From NCBI GenBank assembly GCA_958510875.1, contig OY294067.1, positions 251,301,736-251,365,735 on the forward strand: a stretch of DNA of 64,000 bases, written 5' to 3'. Under the pieces are notes generated by a model. That model was given only the letters and a program-made list of their open reading frames with translations, made no database searches and was not told the DNA's origin. Source of the stretch: Endomychus coccineus. Taxonomy: Eukaryota; Arthropoda; Insecta; Coleoptera; Endomychidae. The position numbers were made by a program, and so were the translations under genes. This document shows positions 34,246 through 45,766 of the stretch, in pieces. The number at the start of each line of letters is the position of its first letter. The first letter of the stretch is position 1.

Positions 34246-35084
34246 AAAGAGTTTCATTTCTTTCGATGTTATTTCGAGAGTTTATTTGTCGATTATAAAA
34301 ATGATCGTGCAATGGAAAGGGGTTAGACGAACTTCTCGATACCCATATCTTTCAGTTACATATCAGCTACGTATACTGGTTGAGTGTTATCAATTTTTAC
34401 CAAGCTGAACAACTGTGGTTTCAAGAATGTGTTAACATAATGTATATTATTCCTTATAATAGATTGTTGAAGTCGCTACTTTATGGGAATTCAACATATT
34501 GATAGAGTTCCGTGAAGAGTTGATACTCAACTAATCTATTATCATCTAATCTAGTTCAACCTTCAACAGAACATCACTTATTTGTTTTGTTTGATATGAT
34601 GTTCAGTACAGATAGTTCAGTCACAAGTGTGAAAAAATAGGGGTCATTACTAAAATTTTATAGACCACACGAAAATGCAACATTGTTTTTGCATCGTGTT
34701 CAGGATAACACATCGTTAGACAGTGGAAATAAAAATGGGCTCGTGAATATCACTATTAATAAACAATGAAAAACCATGGAATGTCTTTTATAACAAATGG
34801 AATATCTCGGGCTATTTTAATCCAAAGTTTCTAAAATTTGGTTTCAGGGAGTTTTTTGATCCGCTGAACCCGAATTTCAAGTCGGAAAATGGAAAATTTT
34901 TACCGTTTGCTGGAAAACATGAAAAATTTCACCAAATATTAGCAACAAACAACATTTTTTCTCGAATTGTGAAATTGAAATAAAATTATATAATATAATA
35001 TAATGGCGTGATGTGTCTTGGTACAATTTTCATTAAAAGAAGGAAAATTGCGTCGTTTTACCTTCATATTCCTATCTCGGTCAT
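34246..35084. other. No recognisable gene
   Basis: The tail of the 34061-34408 frame and AT-rich DNA; nothing recognisable. Confidence 0.4.
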
Positions 35085-35325
35085 CGTCCAACGTGTCTAA
35101 TTATGTGTTTACTCAGTAGTTTCCTACTAATATGACCACAAAGGACGCTGAACGTTCTGGTCCATTCTATGATATTGAACGATCGGCGAGTTAAAATTCA
35201 AGAGATTGCTGAGGCTATGGGCATCTCAACCGAAAGGGTACGGAACATTTTGCATACATCGGTGAATATGAGAAAGCTATACGCCAACGTGTCTAATTAT
35301 ATGTTCACTCAGTAGTTTCCTACTG
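35085..35325 (+). mobile_element. mariner HTH crumb between ~45-bp direct repeats
   Basis: The segment 35131-35281 is a piece of mariner transposase coding DNA (MTTKDAERSG, then a frameshift, then ISTERVRNIL and NMRKL in other frames). It matches the mariner at 36837 closely. It is bracketed by two nearly identical direct repeats starting CGTCCAACGTGTCTAATTAT (35085-35129) and CGCCAACGTGTCTAATTATA (35282-35325), both with CTCAGTAGTTTCCTACT. The repeats are much longer than a mariner TA target duplication and the insert lacks mariner ends, so this did not arise by ordinary transposition. Confidence 0.7.
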
Positions 35326-35710
35326 AGTTGACGATAGTTTCACGAAAAGAAAAATTTATCATCTCTACACGACAAACTTTAATCATTTTATTTTTCGAAA
35401 AATTGTTGTCGGTGTTATTGGAATAATAAGGTAATAAGTAATAGGGTTCGTACAAATGCTTTCCAGTGATTGTATATTTTGTAAATTTACTTATTTTTAA
35501 TATTTTGAAATTACCCTTCAGCCTGAAATTAAAGCTTTCAATTTCTTCTGTAAATTTCACAGCATCTATATCCTTGTCATACTTTGATGCAAGATCAGCA
35601 GTCATTTTCTTAAGCTTACCAGTGTTGTGGTAGTGTTGATAATAGATTTCCCATTCAGAAACCCATCCTGCAACACTGTTCAATGTGACAAATCCTTCTT
35701 TCACTTGCAC
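35309..35710 (-). pseudogene. hAT/ZMYM1-like transposon protein fragment
   Basis: A 133-codon minus-strand frame. Its middle, KKMTADLASKYDKDIDAVKFTEEIESF, resembles the segment found in hAT-derived ZMYM1-like proteins of insects, where a Tyr-x-x-Asp run precedes an E-x-x-x-F helix. The rest (NSVAGWVSEWEIYYQ before it, KLTKYTITGK-like after it) does not continue the similarity. The 3' end of the frame overlaps the direct repeat at 35282-35325. The fragment at 48712-49128 covers the preceding part of the same protein type. The match is by eye and short. Confidence 0.4.
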
Positions 35711-36836
35711 TATAATGGAATCTACAACTTCGGAACAGAGAAAGAAGCTCTTATTTGCGTGCTAGAATCAATAAGCCAAATTTCATGAGTACATTTCTCC
35801 TTTGTAATTTTTGTTTTTTTTTCGCTTACTCATTTCTGGAAAATGTGCCGGTATTTTTGCTTTGTCTATCGGTAATTTACAGTTCCCCATTGAAGGTGCA
35901 AAAAAGCCATATCTGTAAAAATTTAAGTCGATCAATATCCCATGTACCATTTCAGCTCTTTTGCCAATATCGCTGCGTTACTGTTGTAGGTTCAAATTGA
36001 CCAAATTCATTTTCCTGAAATGTTGAGTATATAATAAACTCCTTGTTACCTTCCCCAAAAGTTACGCCTCGAAATCCGTGTACCCGTGTCAAGTGCCACC
36101 TTCGCCACGCTCTAGCTCCGGACATGCTCTGGTGCACACATTATTTTCACCTTTCCCCGTATATATTCTAAGTAATATTTAACATTTAACATCATTTGTA
36201 AATACATGTATGAACTTGTAATTACGAATTATTCCAGGAAATGAAATTCTTAACTATAATTATGTAAATCCAAATGAATAATTACTTCTGATCTGTAAGT
36301 TCCTATATATACAGATCGAATTCAAATTTAATCCTGAATATTAATATCGAGGATAAAATCGCTGCGAGTCTTAGATATCATCCAACCCTTTAACTTAATT
36401 AGCCTAACTTATGTATCGCTGAATCGATACGACCGGTTGAGCTTTAAATACGTTACACGATTTAGTGGATTAAGGACTTAGCTGGTAAACCAATTAAAAA
36501 CTTTAAAAGCTTGATTAAGTCTATCTTCCCACTTCAAAATCTTCGCTGTATAAATATACAAAGTGGAACACTATAGATGTTTGTTCATTAAATTAATTAT
36601 TATGTACATTCATTTCTATACAATCAAAAATCGAACGAGCAAAATATAGAATATACCCTGGAATATTTGAATAAATAGAGAGACGTTTAACCTGATATGT
36701 TTTCGGAAGTATATTCAATTCCCTCACTTTTATTACGAAGGCAAGGGAATAAGACCCTGAGAAATAAAAGAGATGGCGCCATAATCGAAAATCACATGTG
36801 ATATTTGTGATGTCCATCTTTAACTAGAATGCTTTA
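35711..36836. other. Mostly featureless, with one GC-richer patch
   Basis: The stretch 36040-36145 is much G/C-richer than its surroundings (CCGGACATGCTCTGGTGCAC, GTGCCACCTTCGCCACGC). It could be a piece of a LINE 5' end or a short exon; nothing decides between these. TTCCCTCAC at 36719 recalls the element at 17263 but has no partner. Confidence 0.35.
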
Positions 36837-37735
36837 AAATTTTCAGGCTAATAGGTCATCCAGTTCTGTTTTGACATCCATCGAAAGCAAGTAACCTTGA
36901 AGAATTTTGTAAACGTGGTAAAAAGTGAATTTCTCGTCTTGATTAAACATTATTTCTTGGGTGGAAAAAAAAATACGCAAACCAAAGCATCGCTTGTTAA
37001 ACATTATGGGGACTCTTCACCATCTAATGGAACGACTTACTGATTTTTGTTGTGATAATATGACCACAAAGGACGCCGAACGTTCTGGTCCATTCTATGA
37101 TATTGGACGATCGGCGAGTTAAAGTTCAAGAGATTGCTGAATAGGCATCTCAACCGAACGAATACGGAACATAAGTTGTTGAATATGAGAAAGCTATCTG
37201 CGAGATGGGTGCCACATTTGCTCTCTGTTGACAACAAGCGCGGCAGTGTGACAACTTCAAAGGAGTGTTTGACGATGTTCAAGCGCGCTAAGAGATACTT
37301 TTTGTGCCATTTCGTAACCGTGGGCAAAACATGGATCTATCACAACACACCAGATACCAAATAACAGTCGAAACAGTGGACTTGCCCTGACGAATCGAAG
37401 CCGAAAGAGTTTTTTGGAATGCGCACGGTATCGCAAAACGATCACCGGCGTATATTATGCAGAACTGTTGGATCGATTCGACGCTGACTTGAAACGAAAG
37501 CGGTCGCATTTTGCAAAGAAAAAAGTGTGGTTCCACCATTACAACGCACCGTCGCACAGGTCCGCAGTCGCAATGGCAATATTGCATGAATTGCGCTACG
37601 AATTGGTTCGTCATCAACCATATTCTCCAGATTTGACCCCCTGCGATTTTTATCTATTTCCAAACTTGAAGAAATGGCTCGGCGGAAAGAGATTTGGCTC
37701 CAAGGATGAGATGTAAGACAAACATTGTGGAAATA
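36837..37735 (+). pseudogene. mariner transposase relic (DD34D family)
   Basis: The 5' end (AATTTTCAGGCTAATAGGTC) matches the mariner at 21727-22690. HTH motifs are in shifting frames: MTTKDAERSG (37058), ISTER-like, then NMRKLSARWVPHLLSVDNKR (37180-37240). The catalytic core is damaged. The usual VDETW reads VGKTW, so the first Asp is lost, and HHDNAP reads HHYNAP, so the second Asp is Tyr. The third, in YSPDLTPCDFYLFP, is kept. The frame runs through LKKWLGGKRFGSKDEM (37716). The last ~200 bp present in the 61853 copy are mostly deleted. Confidence 0.85.
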
Positions 37736-38479
37736 CGATTTGTTATTTTGCTGAATAATTTCTTTGTTATAAAACTGTATTACTATGGACGAAAGCTAAG
37801 TTTCCATTTTCATATGGTTAATGATGATATTTCATCATGTTCTCAAGACTTACTCATATTTCATTATCCTGCAGATTACGGATTGAGTCGAATAACCCGG
37901 TGTATTGCCTGTTGAAAAGTGCGGTAAAGAATCGGCGCAGATGAGAATAGCGTGTATCCCATCCTGGAACAAAATGGGCGTGATTAATAAGGCGCATGTC
38001 AGTACCCCTTTACTATTGACAGAGACCATTATTTTTGATAGCGATGGTCAAAACTGTTAATTGTAAATAGAAATGCCGTAATCATGATACCAAGTGATAT
38101 TTCTATCTCAAATCTCAAAATAAGTATTTCAAATAAAATTTACAAAATAGCAGTTGGTATTTGGGATCACAAAATATGTTACAAGTACGGAGTTGCTTTT
38201 ATGAAAACAGCTGGTAAATAACAACAGATCGCTGAATAGCAGCCCATCTCTAATTCTTAATAACCTGTTCAATATACACTCCCCTTTACCTATCGCACAA
38301 CACAAATCCTGTACATATCATCAACAATACTATATTCAACACGTAATAAAAGTTTCCATTCAAACCTATATACGGTCTATCCGTCTGTCTTTGTCTGATA
38401 CCTTCCAGATACATAATTAACAAAGGTCTGAGGGGAAGGGATCTTAAACGAACTATAAGAAATATGACATGTATTTAAC
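37736..38479. other. No recognisable gene
   Basis: Spacer between mariner and PLE remnants; no domain found. Confidence 0.4.
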
Positions 38480-39010
38480 ATATGGGCTGCTGATGCTGAT
38501 TTTTCACTATTATTCTTCTTTATAATGGCTGAATGTTCTTTATAACTAGTTAAAAAGTTCCTTTTAGTTTAACCCACATAATATTTTAAACGCGACTAAC
38601 AATAAATAAATCAATCAAACTTGTTTACCAAAGATTTGTCGTAACCAATGTCCGTCGCTATTTGCTGGAGTTTCCCAACTTCGTTGTTACAGTCTTTTTA
38701 ACTCAAAGAAACGTTTAATAATCTATGATCAAGACTATTGAATATAGCTATTCTATAATTGATTTGTGTACATGAATCTGCTGGAATATATATACTCGTT
38801 TGAGTAAATTGTCTGTATATGTCGGATTCCAAATGGTGAGCTTCTTTGATAAAATTAATGTCAAGCAGAGGAAGCTGGTTATTGCTTTCTACTTCAACAG
38901 TGAATTAAGTTGAATCAAATTGTCTATTAAGCTTGTTCACAAAACAATGTAGATCAAAATCTTTACTTATAATTGCAAAAATATCTTCGAACATGTAAGG
39001 GTAATTATTT
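38480..39010 (-). pseudogene. Penelope-like RT thumb and linker relic
   Basis: On the minus strand, broken frames give FTVEVESNNQLPLLDINF (the segment just after the RT YxDD motif in PLEs), ESDIYRQFTQTSIYIPADS, AIFNSLDHRLLNVSLS and IATDIGYDKSLV. This is the order of the PLE RT thumb and linker. At least two stops interrupt it. Near 38500, GTGAAAAATCAGC (minus strand) matches the GIY-YIG part of the fragment at 59400, so the endonuclease end is present in part. It belongs to the same family as the 26745 and 59.4-60.3 kb pieces. Confidence 0.65.
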
Positions 39011-39160
39011 CGTACTAGTGTCAAGCTGGTAAGGAAGAAGTACGATATTTCTGGATGAATGTGATATAAATAATAGTCTTGAGAATAGGTAGCTGAAAAT
39101 AATCCCAGACTGATTCACATAACTTTACAGAGAATTGGTTCATAACATATCCAGCGTTTA

Positions 39161-39388
39161 GTCGAGTCATATTAGCAAAAAAAGCTGGGAAAATTTGCGG
39201 GCAACTCCGATTGACTCCGGGTTTTTTGCAAAACTAAAATCATGCCAACAATGGCTGGAAATGCCCACTCGTAATATTGTTCAAACGCAGATTCCATTCA
39301 GGAAAATTTTTCAAAAAACACGGAGTCGATAGGAGTTGCCCGCAAATTTTCCCAGCTTCTATACTTTTTTCGTCTAATTTGACCCGAC
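39161..39388. mobile_element. 228-bp foldback MITE with TA duplication
   Basis: Nearly the whole element is palindromic. The arms carry GTCGAGTCA at the outer end and share AGCTGGGAAAATTTGCGGGC, CAACTCC and a run with GACTCCG. TA flanks both ends (39159-39160, 39389-39390). Non-coding. The TIR start matches the larger foldback at 29801-30777. Confidence 0.8.
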
Positions 39389-39390
39389 TA

Positions 39391-40011
39391 GATCCAATAA
39401 TTATCATAGCTATCTATCACGGGTATCAATTTGAGAGTATTTTCAGCCATAACATTAAATTGCATTGTACTAGCCGAGATGCAAAATCCAGAAACGTGTC
39501 AATCAAAATTCTCTCGAACAGTATTGGTATACTTAAGATGAGAAAAATAATCTTGTGGTATTTTGAGGATAGTCAGTTATTCAATTCGTCTCGTTTTACG
39601 AATTGGATATGCTTTTCTTATCACGAGACAATGTTACAAAAAAAAATGCATTTCGTAAACGAATTGAATATTATAAAAAAAGATTCAAACATGTATTGAG
39701 GTAATGTATAATACAGTGTAGTTAAGAATATTTTAATTACCATTCTGTTTCTTTTCTAGGTCACCGCTCTGGATCTGGTGAGTACCTACAAGTACCTGCT
39801 GCAGACGAAAAATTTTCACAAAATAAGGTAACGGGAATCTGCTGAATGTTAACTTCACCACATCGTTAAGGACACGGACAAACATGATTATACGTAACTT
39901 ATTCGAATTCATATAGTTAAGAACTTTCAAACTTGAGTTCACAATTTTCATCATTGCTGTTTAGGTTATTCCATTCATACATGGCATATTGGGTACTCAA
40001 AATAAATAACA
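39391..40011. other. No recognisable gene
   Basis: The 140-codon frame that begins at 39277 inside the MITE runs on to 39699. It is AT-biased with no known similarity, so it is not called. Confidence 0.4.
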
Positions 40012-40102
40012 TCGAGCTGGTGGACTGAAGTTATTTCGGTATTACGTTCACTTATCATTCGGGAGAGAGACCTGGGTTCGAATCCCGGTCGCCACTTGCT
40101 TG
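40012..40102 (+). repeat. tRNA-like segment, probable SINE head
   Basis: A strong B box GGGTTCGAATCCCGG (40073-40087) sits in a well-paired T-arm (CTGGG with CCCGG), followed by TCGCCACT. A possible acceptor partner TGGTGG occurs at 40018-40023. The A-box and anticodon regions (40024-40070) are not convincing, so it is unlikely to be an active tRNA. It is best read as the tRNA-derived 5' part of a SINE; the body is not delimited. Confidence 0.45.
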
Positions 40103-41139
40103 TTAAGTTTTCAGTAGATTTTCCTATGACATACCGAATAGATAATGCATTACATTTGATACTTCCTCATAAACTTCTCAGTAACTCCACTCACAGCGAA
40201 TCCCTAACCTTTTTGTGTGGCTGAATAAGACCTAGAAGCCTGAAGCGAGATGAAAATCCGTGACATCAAACCTTAATTTCACCTTTACCTCAAAAGATGG
40301 TCTTTGCGCCATTCCTGTATTATCTTCTACTCAATTCCAAAAAGAAAATGTTGGTACTGTGAATATTTAAACTGCAGATGAGAATAGAAGAACTTTTAAA
40401 GTGGTCTCCATTTGAATTCTGCATTGTTGGTCAAAACACTCGGTTCTCATTAGCATCATTGTACTACCTCCATAGGGCACACCGTTCCGGTGTATTATTA
40501 CCATTTCATTCATTGTTATATTTAGTACTCGTAATAACTTGACTATTTCACTGAAATTTCCAAGTGCAGAATTCCTGGTTCTTATCAATAACTAATATGT
40601 TACTGATCAATATGTTTACAAATTTGGGAAATTGCTGGGATAGGATAGCCTTTTGTCTCAACTTTGGTTGGCGATAAATGTTATTCAAGGTACCTTCTGG
40701 TAAAATAGTTTTCATCGATGTAATAATATCATTATATTTGAAATAAAAACTGCAAATATTGGGTAGGTTCGCAATGTTTTGTATGAATTGCTGCTAACCA
40801 TTTTCTTTTCAATTCATCTTTTTTGGGAAAGGCGAAAGTACTCTTTGCTCTTCTTTCTTCAAAATAGATTGATAATTTGACTCAAATTCTGATACACAAT
40901 AATATCTAAGTATGATTATAATATAACGCTACTTATGAAAACAAAACAATAAAATATCCTTCTACACCAGTTTCATGCAAATCCATGCATTAATTTTTGA
41001 TATAATACACTTCACACACAAACTCCACAAAACTATTGTGGCTTTAGAGATATTGTTCTGAATAGGTAAATTGTAACATTTAATTAGCAGACTTTTACAT
41101 GTCACAATGCCAGTGCTATACAGTGTTGTCAGCTTTAGT
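40103..41139. other. No recognisable gene
   Basis: May hold the body of the SINE starting near 40012; otherwise nothing recognised. Confidence 0.35.
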
Positions 41140-41345
41140 ATAGTTCTGAGCTAGTATAGAGTCGGCTGTGGCTCAGAACGTATTCTTTGTCTCGTCCTCT
41201 TCTTCGCATGCTTCACACAGCGGGTTATTCACTAAACCCATAGTGTGAATGTATTTTTTCAACTGACAGTGTCCCGTAGTAATTCTTGTTAGTGGTATCA
41301 ACGCTTTTGCGTGATGATTTAGTATGCAGAGTAAATTAAGTTTCG
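41140..41345 (-). pseudogene. LINE C-terminal fragment (RNase H / zinc-knuckle region)
   Basis: The minus strand reads ALIPLTRITTGHCQLKKYIH, then MGLVNNPLCEACEEEDETK, then NTF and a stop. This is the typical C-terminal segment of R1/I/Jockey-group LINE polyproteins, where T-GH-x-L...H-x-x-x-MG is followed by a C-x-x-C-x-E-x-E-E-T-x-x-H zinc-knuckle-like block. The His of the last motif is already lost. Only about 200 bp remain and no tail is seen. Confidence 0.6.
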
Positions 41346-43440
41346 TCCATTATATCTATATACATGGTGTACGAGGAACCTCCATAACTTTGTTGCTATC
41401 TGTGATATGACTAGAGATTTTCAATGGTAGCTTTACGAACATTCTGTTCAATTAAAAATTGATATCATCATTTATGGTATAGCGTGGTTATACATGTTGA
41501 CCTTACTCATTTTCTTCCAATGTAAACCCCCTAAATTTTAGCATCATTGGAAAGACCTGATTATTCTGCTCAAGGTGGGTTTAATGTTAGTACTTTTTAG
41601 TTTTAATGTTCGGAAAACGTGTGAAGAAACGCCATATTTGAAGAATCTTATGTGTCCAGAATTATCATTGGAGACATCTATCAACCAATTCAGGGTGTCC
41701 AAACGCAAAATAGTGCATATCTCAAATTTTCAAATGGAACATCCTGTGTATTTTTATACCCTTAACTAGCATTTTTGATAAGCTTCTCAATGATTTGCGA
41801 TGTATGTAGTCAATTCTGAAAAACGGATGAAATTTTATTAAAAAACGTTCGTTTCTCGTTCACAAAATAAATAGGCTGCTGTTATTGACTCTAACATAAC
41901 AATTAGAAATAGGTACCAGAATATTTTTAGGTAATCAGTGTGGAAAGTACTGCCAATTTGCGAAGTACGTTTCGATATATCAGTTTTTGCACTGATCTAC
42001 ATGGTGCTTATTTGTGCATTTTCTTGAATTTTTAGTAGGATTTGTGCTCACCTACGTCAATCACTTTACTACCAAGAAGTTCTTTACTAGCAAACATACC
42101 CTACCATTCGCTCCGAACATTCCTACCAGTTTTCCAAATTCTGGGAATTGGTGTATTTTTAATGATGAATTCGACTTCCTAGCAGAGGATTTCTGTTAGC
42201 CATATAAATACCATACATTATGTTCATTAACTCTTCGCGGATCAAATTAGGGATGAAAAAATTTTTAGAAACCAAGTTTTCAATGTAGTAATGCCAAATT
42301 TGTCAAATTTATTGACAGGATCTAATGTTATATTCGAATTCCCTATATCTTCCTGTGCCTATGTTGCACGGGTTTTCAGATTTTAATTGTTTTATATTTT
42401 TCTTTAGAAAAAACACTACTCTGAAAAATCTTCAGGTCGTTATATTTTATAATTTTCGAAAACTCAACTAGCTGTCATAATTGGCCAGAGTTCCAAGGCT
42501 TTATATCTCAGAATTGATCGTCAGGCACACTACAGGATATAGCTCAAAAATAGTTTCATTTCTGTTAGTAAAATCGCTAAAAATTATTTTTCCATCATCT
42601 TCAAATTTTCTAAGTTTCTATGTATGGTCTTCCTATACCTGTCTTCAATAGTTATTGACTTATGAGCGGATGAATGAGTAACAATTTTTTCAATTTCTCA
42701 GGTCAGATATGGAAAAAATTATGTTACGAGAGTTGATCTTCTGTATCTTCATGTTTTCCTAGTTTCTATCAGTTTTGAGGTATCAATTCCATTTTTTTAA
42801 ATATGGATAAAACAGCATCTTCAAGTTCAGTGCATATAAATTTGTTTATTCTACATGTACAATCTGTTGAAATTATTAGTTGCATTTGTAGAACATGTTA
42901 TAGAAGAATGTATCTATATTTAACAACAAGATAACTCCGCCACTTTTGGTCCAATATTTAAAGTTCCCAGACACTTGACAATGACTATAACTGATAACGA
43001 GAATCTGCAGTCTGAAATGATATCTGCTAAAGTAAATTTAGTTTATAACAAGATTATTTCCGTAGCAGACTCCAAAATTCGAAGTAATTGTTGCTTATTA
43101 GCAAATTTAAAGGGTATTTCGAATAACAAATAATATATAGGGCATTCTATTTGATGCAAAGAACTCTAGATGATTTTTATAACTGAGCGAAATAAATATT
43201 TTTCAATACCATCCAGTATTCAAATGTGGAATATATAGTCTTGGGACTGGTTTATTATGACCGCGAGTTGAGTTTTTGAAAATAATAAAATATAAACACA
43301 TGAAGAATTTTTCAAAGTACCTAGTGTTTTGTCAGTAAAAAATATAAAATAATTAATATTTCAGCAACACAAGAATTTACAAATCAAAGTTAATCAGAAA
43401 CACAAAAAGAATTCAACTATATCATTTGATTCTAAACTAA
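41346..43440. other. AT-rich DNA without recognisable features
   Basis: About 2.1 kb. A phrase near 41365-41395 (GGTGTACGAGGAACCTCC) looks like dispersed repeat sequence, but no element could be delimited. Frames at 41575-41769 and 42014-42199 (+) have no recognised family. Confidence 0.4.
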
Positions 43441-43633
43441 ATAAAATAACTATTAAAAGTTTGATTCCCACTAATGCAATAAATAAATGTAACTACAGTT
43501 TCTCTAGCGCCGTAGCGCTTCTTCAAACAAATATTACAAAGTAAGTAAGCTACGGTGCTAGCGAAAGTATACCTACATTACCTACATTCATTTATTGAAC
43601 TAGTGAAACTAAAACTTTTAATAGTTATTTTAT
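43441..43633. mobile_element. ~190-bp foldback MITE
   Basis: The outer arms share ATAAAATAACTATTAAAAG and the inner arms share TAGCGCCGTAGC / GCTACGGTGCTA, in inverted order around a centre near 43540. Non-coding. The target duplication is not clear. Confidence 0.65.
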
Positions 43634-44730
43634 CCAACTTTAAAATGTATTGACATCACATAATGACTAATTAAATTCAACATTATATTCTATTTTGAAT
43701 TTAAAAGTATCTGCTACTTTCCAAAAAAAAAGCAAACCGCAACATCGCACGTCCGAAAAAATTGTAAAAAAGGATGGCTATAATCCACTTACATAAAAAA
43801 CCAAACTTTCTGTTCTATATGTTTAGTAGTAAAAGTGAAATGGTAAATTCACAGTAAATGATCCTGTATATATAAGGTACCATATTATGCACACTCGGAC
43901 AGATGGGTTATTTGTTATACAAAATTCAAGATCAGTTACCATCTTAAATAGCCAATCTCCAAATCTCCAACAATCTTTCCCAACATTATGCAAATTCTGA
44001 ATTCGTTGGCACAGCGCAGTTGACTGAATCCTGCCGGAAATATAAGAATTAATAATTCTACTTGATATAAAGAGATCAAATCTTCCTATTCAGCTTACGT
44101 ACAAGTTTCTTGAACCTTGCTTACTTGAAATATACTACTGCCATTTACCCAGGATCAATTTAAGTTTTAAAGTATGTCAATCTTGTCAAGATAAAGTGGT
44201 TACACTTCTTATAGTGCACTATAAGAAGCTGTGGCAATGTTTAGATGTGCGAACTTCTTTATAATTATTAATAATTAAGCAGGCTCGGCTTACTACATTA
44301 ATCTAAAGATAAATATTTAATAAGCATTGCGGCCCTTAAGTGGTTTTGACGTACAACATTTAAGATGCATAAAATATGTTGACCACATTGGAGGTTTGCC
44401 GTTTGCTATTAGCATAGAACCGCATAAACAGTGAAGCTCCTGTGCTTGTTTAGGGTAGAGGGAAAGCAAGAACAATGTGATTATAGAAATTCAACTTGAA
44501 CCTGCTTTGCATACTAATTTATCGCCCCGTCTTATTTCATATAATAAGCATTTTGCCCGTTCTTGCGTATAATTTATTCAAAAACTGTGTTTAATTACGT
44601 TAGTTTTGTAGATTAAGATTTATAATACGCTCAAAAATACAGTGCAGAATAATAAGGCTTCATTATTCCAATGCATTTCAAACTAATACAAAACCCGCAA
44701 GCTAAGAATTATCTCCTACAGAAATAAACT
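43634..44730. other. No recognisable gene
   Basis: AT-rich DNA whose only distinct feature is the 24-bp palindrome at 44205-44228. Confidence 0.4.
44205..44228. repeat. Perfect 24-bp palindrome
   Basis: CTTCTTATAGTG is followed immediately by its exact reverse complement, with no spacer. No element ends are seen around it. Confidence 0.7.
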
Positions 44731-44984
44731 TTATTTGCATAATTTAAACAGGGGTTCAATAACATTCATTTCTTTTTGATGTTTCGTTTCGGAAATGGTA
44801 TCAAAGAACTGGATCGTATTGAAATTATCTAGCATAAAATAGTTAAATCCCAGTTCAGAGCTGAACGCATTTATATTGGTATTCCGAGAAAAATATATTG
44901 CTTTCAAATACTTCAGGTATACAACTGCATTCGGAAGTTGTTTGTGTGCAAAGGTTGTAATTGCAACTTCATGATCATGCAACT
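44731..44984 (-). CDS. Possible terminal exon of a host gene (LRR-like?)
   Basis: An 83-codon minus-strand frame following an acceptor-like ATCTTATAG at its upstream edge (about 44985). It encodes LPNAVVYLKYLKAIYFSRNT, then NAFSSELGFNYFMLDNFNTI. The spacing of Leu/Ile/Phe with Asn vaguely recalls leucine-rich repeats. The stop codon overlaps an AATAAA polyadenylation signal, which would be compatible with a last exon. No upstream exon was found and the similarity is weak, so chance is a real alternative. Confidence 0.22.
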
Positions 44985-45052
44985 ATAAGATTTTAGGCCG
45001 TAAAGCGCAAGAGACCAACGATGTAAAATGCTAATTCAGAATTGATTCTTAT

Positions 45053-45512
45053 AGTGTTACGTCACAACCCCACCTTTCAGTTTAAACCTTTATCAAATTG
45101 GTCTTTATTCCCATTTACAAAAGGATCCTGATACCATAAAATAAAGGTGCATTGCATAGTTTCGTACATAACTCTGAGTAGATATTTATGTAGAAAATTT
45201 CATTACTGTAATCTTAGAGCTGAATAATTCGATCTTATCTGGACATAAAAATTGTTAAGTTTCACTTTATAATTTATTTTATTTTCGAAGAATAATGAAG
45301 CAAACCTATCTCACCCCATTCCCAGATGTTCCAAACATGCCACATCGGAGATTCTTAATTATTTGTTATAAGAGAGAAATCAAATTAAACTTATCCAGGG
45401 AAAAATTTGCTTGTCCTAACCTTCATTCCCTAGAGCGATAAAGGTTAATACTAGAGTTTTAAAATTTACTGAAATTCGCATGACAGTGAGAGGTGGGGTT
45501 AGGACGACATCA
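45053..45512. repeat. Segment bounded by short inverted repeats
   Basis: GTTACGTCACAACCCCACCTT at 45056-45076 is mirrored at about 45485-45510 (AGGTGGGGTTAGGACGACATC), with a few mismatches. The ~410 bp between holds no gene. This could be a small TIR element; no target duplication was seen. Confidence 0.35.
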
Positions 45513-45519
45513 CTATCAG

Positions 45520-45740
45520 ACTGAATGCAATGGATTGAAACTTTTTAAGGAGGTTCTCTTGAGGTTCTCGGTCATAACTCATAACAATGACCCTCAATAG
45601 TCACCTGGTGTTCAGAATACCCTTATTACCTAGGTCACCTCGTGCGACTGTTTTTTAATATGCTCAGAAAGCAACTAAAATCGTCCCTCGAAAGTTTTTG
45701 GGGTCGATGATCAAGATTATGGTGTCGGAGTTAATAATAA
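45520..45740 (-). repeat. 270-bp repeat family, inverted copy
   Basis: Reversed, it reads CATCGACCCCAAAAA, TTTCGAGGGACGATTTTAGTTG, GAGCATATTAAAAAACAGT, CACCAGGTGACTATTGAGGG and AACCTCAAGAGAACCTCC, in the same order as the two direct copies at 46801-47310. Non-coding in all three copies. Confidence 0.65.
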
Positions 45741-45766
45741 TAAAAACTACTGTATTTTTACTCATA

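Noticed and set aside
34061..34408. 115-codon frame (+) with hydrophobic stretches, possible membrane protein
   Set aside because: Its first half is one arm of an inverted duplication and the hydrophobicity follows from AT bias; no family recognised.
39277..39699. 140-codon frame (+)
   Set aside because: It begins inside the palindromic MITE at 39161-39388 and continues into AT-rich DNA without any known similarity.
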